Source: Bettongia penicillata ogilbyi (Eukaryota; Chordata; Mammalia; Diprotodontia; Potoroidae). Taken from it: a DNA stretch of 64,000 bases. The notes under the pieces are model-generated. The model did not search any database, was not told the origin of the DNA, and was given only the letters and a program-made list of their open reading frames with translations. The translations under genes were made by a program, and so were the position numbers. Positions 59,038-64,000 of the stretch are shown piece after piece (the first letter of the stretch is position 1; each line of letters starts with the position of its first letter). The stretch spans positions 817,423 through 881,422 of the forward strand of contig JAJHZJ010000695.1 in the NCBI GenBank assembly GCA_023548195.1, in the 5' to 3' direction.

Positions 59038-61017
59038 AGAGGACATAGTACCTAATCATATTAAAACTGGAATACTTAAACTCTGAGTCCTCTTTCTACA
59101 CTGAAATTATATGTCTGTCATTATTCTATCCAGTACAGTGTAAAACTCTCTCTGAGGCAAATGTGACTAATATCTTTAACAACTGAATTACTAGCTGAAG
59201 CTAAGGTCGAGTCAAGCAAGTTCCAAATTTTTCATCACTTTATTCAACCTCCTATCAAATACTTACTCATCTCCCAACAAAGACTCCTTTGTCTCTTTCT
59301 CTTTGGGATTCTTCACATTACCTCTTCCACATTTTTCATCACCTCTATTCTCTCATTTCAGTGTTATATACTTTTCCACAAATTTTTTTTCATCAAACAT
59401 TTATTTTTTTCCTCCTCATTCACAAGTTGCCATTGACAGGTAGAGAAAAAAACAAACAAAAAAACAAAGCTTTTTGTTGAAAAAAGTGCATATTTGGGGT
59501 AAGCAACTTCTCATATTGGCCTTGTTTTTTTTTAATGTATTATTGATCTTTTTTTTTTTTTAACACATCAATATAGATGCTTTCTTGACCTTATCTGTCT
59601 CAGAACTGGTTTTTCCTTAAAATGGTAACATTCTCCAAAATCACATTTGGATACTTAGCTAAATACTTTCAATCCAATAAACATAAAAAAGGTGTAGTAT
59701 TTTAATAGGTACACTTGTCAGAGAAAGAATAATTAAACAGGTTGTGTTTCATGGAACACATAAAAGAAAGAGAAGACTTTGTCCTTGGGAATGTTAAAAT
59801 CACTTATCCAGACTGAGAATGCAAATTTTCAATGGCTTAAGAGATTTTACTAAAAATTACATCAGGAAATTTAAATGGATATATTGAAATCTAACCCTAT
59901 CTATGGTGCAGAAGGGTAGCAAAACTAGGAGTTAAATTTGGAAGGCTCTCATACAGAGGATTTAATATTGTGCCATATTGAAATGGGGGAGTAATGTGGC
60001 TTGGTACAATGGGGGAAAGAATGCACACTTTGTTCCCTTCCAGGCATATCCTACCCCATGGGAGAAAACCCTAGATGACAATGAGAGTAATTGATCAAGG
60101 GCAGAGAGAACCAGTTGTACAGACATTTCTTACTTTCTTTTTTTTTTAATCAAATGAGCAACTGCTCTATTCTCTATATAAAAGGTAAAATCAGAATTTC
60201 TTTATATTCAAAAACTTAATCCCATGGAATCCCCTTGTGTGTTTGGTGGAGAATTTCGACTCAGAAGAAGAGATATGTTTAAGTGTGACTTCGCTGGGCC
60301 CTGAAAGGGTGAATATTTCTGAGACCTCTCAGCAGAGAGGATGATTAGGATATTCCAGGTATCATTGAGTAACATTCCCCTTATGACTGATAATCATGAT
60401 AAAGTGAATGTCTGAGAAAACTAGTGAAAGATCAAGAAAAGGAGTAGGTGATACACTTTTCTTTGGTTCTCAGTTAGAGTAACCATTTCAAGAACTTAGT
60501 GTACCTTAAGATTCAATTATAGTATGCTTGTTATATAAATGTTTTGTGAGTGTATGTTATTATACCCTACGCAATGTCAAGTTGTGGTAATTATATCTTT
60601 TCTTCAAAGGTCCTACACACGGATCATTCAGTAGTCATACAACATTGCTGATACCTGGAGGCAGAGCATCCTTAAAATATCTCTGCAGCCATCCATGCTT
60701 GTGGCTATTCCATTTCAGTGAACCAGAGAGCCTCTGATTCTACTGTTGCACTTTTTCCCCAAAGGGCTAAACTCAGCAATATTGCGTCCCTTAGCATTTC
60801 CTTTCTGATGGGAGACTTGCTAAATCAATGATCCAGTACATTCTGTCTGACCATTCAGAATTTTAGTTGTCCCAAACACAATGCTAATGGAAGAGCTAAA
60901 TGGTCTTGACAATGTCTTTACTACTAATACTATGACTACGACTATGACTACTACTACTACTATTATTACCCCAAATATCAAAATAAAAAATAACTTATTT
61001 TCACACACTGGAATAAC
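59038..61017. other. No recognised gene
   Basis: AT-rich, with T-runs at 59526-59562 and 60139-60149 and a (CTA/TGA)n trinucleotide-like patch at about 60922-60966 just downstream of the OR51 stop codon. No gene or clear repeat family. Confidence 0.45.
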
Positions 61018-61962
61018 TCAGTACCTTTGCCCTGAGAAGAGCCTCTGTATCCTACTTCGGATCTGTTGCGTCTTGACACTATAGATGATTGGGTTCATTA
61101 AAGGTGGAAAGAGAATATAAACATTACCCATAAGGACATGCACTATAGGAGAGAGGTGCTTGCCAAAACGGTGTACCATAGTTAGGCTAATGATGGGGAT
61201 GTAAAAGACTAGCACAGCACAAATGTGGGAGACACAAGTCTGGAAAGATTTAAGTCTTTCGTCTTGAGATGCAATAGCCAAGACAGATTTCAGAATTAGG
61301 ACATAAGAGACAAGGATAAGGATAGAGTCTAACAAAAGGGTGCAAATCACTAATCCCAGTGCATAGAAGCTGTTGAAGCGAATGTCAGAGCAGGTCAAGC
61401 GGAGCAGGTCCTGGTGTAGACAGAAGGAATGAGAGAGAACATGGGGCCGGCAGTAATTGAAGAACTTTAGACGGATGATGGCAGGAGTGATAAAGAAGAA
61501 GCTCCTTATTATGGTGGCTACCCCAATCTTGATTATCCTGCCAGCTGTCAAGATAGAGGAATAGCGCAGTGGGTTGCAGATGGCAATGTAACGGTCAAAG
61601 GACATGGCAAGGAGAACAGAAGATTCCATAAAGGACAGACCATGAATAAAGTAAGATTGTCCAATACAGGCATCCAAACTGATGTCACTACTGAGCCCCC
61701 ACAGGATCCCCAATACTGTGTGTACAGTGGACAGCCCCATGCACAGATCAGTGAGGGCCAGCATGGCTAGGAAATAGAACATGGGCTCATGCAGACTCTG
61801 TTCAGTCCTGATCACATGGAGTATCATGCAATTTCCGAGGAGAATCATAGCATAGATGGAGGAGAAGGGGATGGCAATCCACACATATGACTGTTCCAGG
61901 CCAGGAAATCCTGTGAGGAAGAAAGTGGAGGAGCTGAAGTTGTGCTCATGTTGAGCAGACAT
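61018..61962 (-). CDS. Olfactory receptor, OR51 family (class I), intact
   Basis: Seven-transmembrane odorant receptor for olfactory sensory neuron cilia, signalling through G-alpha-olf; the ligand is unknown. The 314-codon frame is complete from MSAQHEHNFSSS to GQRY. Residue marks are N-glycosylation site N8, GFPGLEQ 18-24, GN 43-44 in TM1, SLHEPMFYFL 56-65, C99 at TM3, MSFDRYIAICNPLRY 120-134, LSHSFCLHQD 176-185, SY 219-220 in TM5, KSFQTCVSHIC 238-248, MVHRFGKHLSP 262-272 and PLMNPIIYSVKTQQI 287-301. LHQDLLRL, HRFGK and SVKT.QIR place it in OR51. The segment after TM2 (GILWGLSSDISLDACIG) departs from the usual FWFNAREISFDAC pattern, and QSYFIH replaces QMFFIH, both near the expected ligand pocket. 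The nearest OR51 subfamily cannot be assigned by eye. Confidence 0.95.
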   Translation of the reverse strand: MSAQHEHNFSSSTFFLTGFPGLEQSYVWIAIPFSSIYAMILLGNCMILHVIRTEQSLHEPMFYFLAMLALTDLCMGLSTVHTVLGILWGLSSDISLDACIGQSYFIHGLSFMESSVLLAMSFDRYIAICNPLRYSSILTAGRIIKIGVATIIRSFFFITPAIIRLKFFNYCRPHVLSHSFCLHQDLLRLTCSDIRFNSFYALGLVICTLLLDSILILVSYVLILKSVLAIASQDERLKSFQTCVSHICAVLVFYIPIISLTMVHRFGKHLSPIVHVLMGNVYILFPPLMNPIIYSVKTQQIRSRIQRLFSGQRY

Positions 61963-62789
61963 GAGTGTAGAGTGCTCTTTTTAAGTAAGACCAAGGGATA
62001 TATTCATATAGAAAAATCTTCATTCCCTCAATTTAAAACAAACCTTCAAATGTAATTTTGGAAAAAACATACACAATTCTTCCTGAAAGATATCCTGGGT
62101 GACATAATTAAACAGATATGTCAGCAATATTTATTTATTTATTCATTTATTTCTCAGGAAAAAGAGACCACATCACCAACTGACTGGACCAAGGAATTGT
62201 TGCATTTCACGTGGACAAGAATTCAATGCCAGCATCCTAGCCTCAAATTTTCTTCCTGGGAATCAGAGAGAATGTGAAAAAGTAGTCTGTGCTACAGTAG
62301 CTATTTAGAGAAGTCCTCATATCTGGGATGATTTTGCTCAGATGCTGGATAGGGTGGATAAGCTTTGCAGATGAAATTTAACTATTTGAAAAGAGTCCTT
62401 GTTCTCTTCAGTGTATCTGAAATATGTGGGAATGGGTAAGATGCCAGCCTCAGAGGAGGTCCTTTTCCATCTGTGAGTGGATTGTTTTAATACTACAGGA
62501 TTTCTCCAATGTCTCATTGGTGAACTCACCCAATATGGTCCTACTCTCTACTATTTCCAGTGTCAGAGCCTGCAGTTTCTTTTCCTTATTGCTCTCCATG
62601 GTCAGGATGGCAGGACAGGAGAATTTATGTAGCATCTCATTAACCCCTGGGTTCCAGCAGGAGTGCCTCTCTTCTGGGATAAATATCTCATCTCTGGGTT
62701 TCTAAAACTAGTAGCATGATGCAATTCCCTATCCTCTAACCTAGGTCCCAGCTCATTAATTTAGGCATTCAGTATGAGAAGGGAATGAG
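61963..62789. other. Upstream region of the OR51 gene; nothing recognised
   Basis: No strong splice acceptor was seen close to the ATG. An (ATTT)n patch lies at 62129-62153. Overlapping open frames at 62338-62705 on both strands carry no motif. Confidence 0.4.
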
Positions 62790-62960
62790 CAATGACTGGG
62801 ATGTCAGCAGACCTAGGACCAAAACACTTACAACCTATGTGGTCTTGGGCAAGTCCCTTAACCTCTGTGCTTCCTCATATGTAAAATAAGGGCGTTCCAC
62901 TAAGTGAATGGCCTCTGAGATCTCTTCCTGCTCTTCTGTTATGATCCTATCATTACAGAA
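62790..62960 (+). repeat. MIR-type SINE remnant
   Basis: GTGGTCTTGGGCAAGTCCCT, TAACCTCTGTGCTTCCTCAT, TGTAAAATAAGGGCG, TCTGAGATCTCTTCCTGCTC give a clear decayed MIR order on the plus strand. Confidence 0.7.
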
Positions 62961-63284
62961 CAGAATCATAATAATAAGATTATTAAAATCTTTCATTTGC
63001 TTACCAGGTCATTATTGAAACATTACTTGGGAGGCATAGTCAAGTTAGGGCTTCAAAGAGCCATTTGATTTTTATAGGAAAAACTGTGGACAAAAAAAGA
63101 TCATTTACTGCAACATCTAAGCATGGAATGATGCAGTCTGATACTAGATATAACATGTACTCCAAATTTGTCTTCAGAAATACATTCTATGTGTCTTATA
63201 AAAGGTGATTTCCATATTTGAAATTGCACTTTTGCTTGTTTATAAATGAGTAGAAATATTTTCAAACTGTCTCTATTTCCCTTT

Positions 63285-63341
63285 ATGTGTGTGTGTATAC
63301 AGATATATATATATGTGTGTGTGTGTGCATGTGTGTGTGTG
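63285..63341 (+). repeat. (TG)n/(TA)n microsatellite
   Basis: Alternating TG and TA dinucleotides with a short interruption; low complexity only. Confidence 0.9.
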
Positions 63342-63559
63342 TTTTCTTGCACATCGACATTGTCACTTATTTGTTGAATGTGAGAGTTTAGACTCAAGAC
63401 AGTTAATGACACTGATCAAAGTTGCGTGCTTTTTCATTCATGTTAATTTTATTCATATTATAGTTGCTATTGTGGTCACCTAAATCTGCTTACATTGTTC
63501 TGCAGATTATTATAAAATCCTCCTAAGTTTCCCTAAATTCCCAATATTCAATATTTCTT

Positions 63560-64000
63560 ATACCACAGTTATAATCTAGTACGTTCATCAGTTTTTTCAC
63601 TTATTCAATAAGTGATGGGCACCTAATTTGATTTTCAGGTTTTTACTATATCCACAGTCTTCTGTTATGAATATTTTGGTACCTATGGGGTTTATCCCTT
63701 CTGTCTTTGTATTTCTGGGGATAGGATCAGTATTGGTATTGCTAAGTTAAGGGGATTTAGTGATTTTCCCCCCAGTGTTTCTGTTGTTCCAGTATCATTT
63801 CCAGAATGGTGGGCTCATTTATAGCTTGAACTAAAAATGTGGATGTGGGTATGTCTTTCCAAAACCCTTCCAAAATTAGTGATTTTCAACTTTGCCAGTT
63901 TCATGTTTTCATGGTAAAATCATGTGTTCTTTTGTTAAATTTGCATTTCTTTTATAAGTGTTTTGGTGTACTTTTTCATACTGTTGTCAGTAATTAGTTG
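63560..64000 (-). repeat. Diverged L1 ORF2-like fragment running off the window
   Basis: Plus-strand text follows the antisense L1 ORF2 order in weak form: AATAAGTGATGGGCACC, TTATGAATATTTTGGTACC, GGGATAGGATCAGTATTGGT, ATTGCTAAG, CCAGAATGGTGGGCTC, AAATTTGCATTTCTTTTATA. It is old and incomplete at the right edge. Confidence 0.5.

Overview
This is a gene-poor, AT-rich, repeat-rich mammalian window, almost certainly from a marsupial. The repeat set argues for that: an ORF1-only L1 derivative (HAL1 type) with a marsupial-type 3' end, tRNA-headed CORE-SINEs of the MAR1/WSINE type, marsupial L1 fragments, a BovB-like RTE element and old MIR/L2 tails. I cannot name the species from sequence alone; an Australian marsupial is a tentative guess.

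The only genes with intact coding sequence are class I ('fish-like') olfactory receptors, all on the minus strand. They are an OR51-family pseudogene (7832-8790), an intact OR52-family gene of 319 codons (35646-36605), a decayed paralogue of that gene (50031-50973) and an intact OR51-family gene of 314 codons (61018-61962). In other mammals OR51 and OR52 genes lie together in the class I cluster around the beta-globin locus. I saw no globin exon here. The two OR52 copies share flanking sequence on both sides, so they arose by segmental duplication rather than retroposition.

Between the receptors the DNA is built from layered insertions. Region 1-7.8 kb holds SINEs, a palindromic hAT-like MITE, an L1 fragment with a local inversion, and a young truncated HAL1 tail with a near-perfect target-site duplication. 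Region 9-18.7 kb holds two copies of an unclassified repeat of about 480 bp and a near full-length HAL1 (about 15869-18725) whose ORF1 is broken by two frameshifts. Region 18.7-32 kb contains two related blocks. The first is split by about 6.2 kb that carries a broken C2H2 zinc-finger array and a non-LTR reverse-transcriptase relic. Region 42.7-47.6 kb holds antisense L1 pieces and a BovB-like RTE element. That RTE is interrupted by a processed SLC25A6 (ADP/ATP translocase 3) pseudogene, flanked by a 12-bp exact direct repeat at the point where the RTE reading frame breaks. Region 51-64 kb holds L1 fragments, microsatellites and old SINE-like repeats around the last receptor.

No RNA gene, CRISPR array or bacterial-type system is present. 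The observations most worth a second look are the nested RTE/SLC25A6 insertion, the OR52 duplicate pair, the ORF1-only element with its young tail copy, and the duplicated block carrying a 6.2 kb insert. Identity and similarity statements are by-eye comparisons; no alignment or database search was run.
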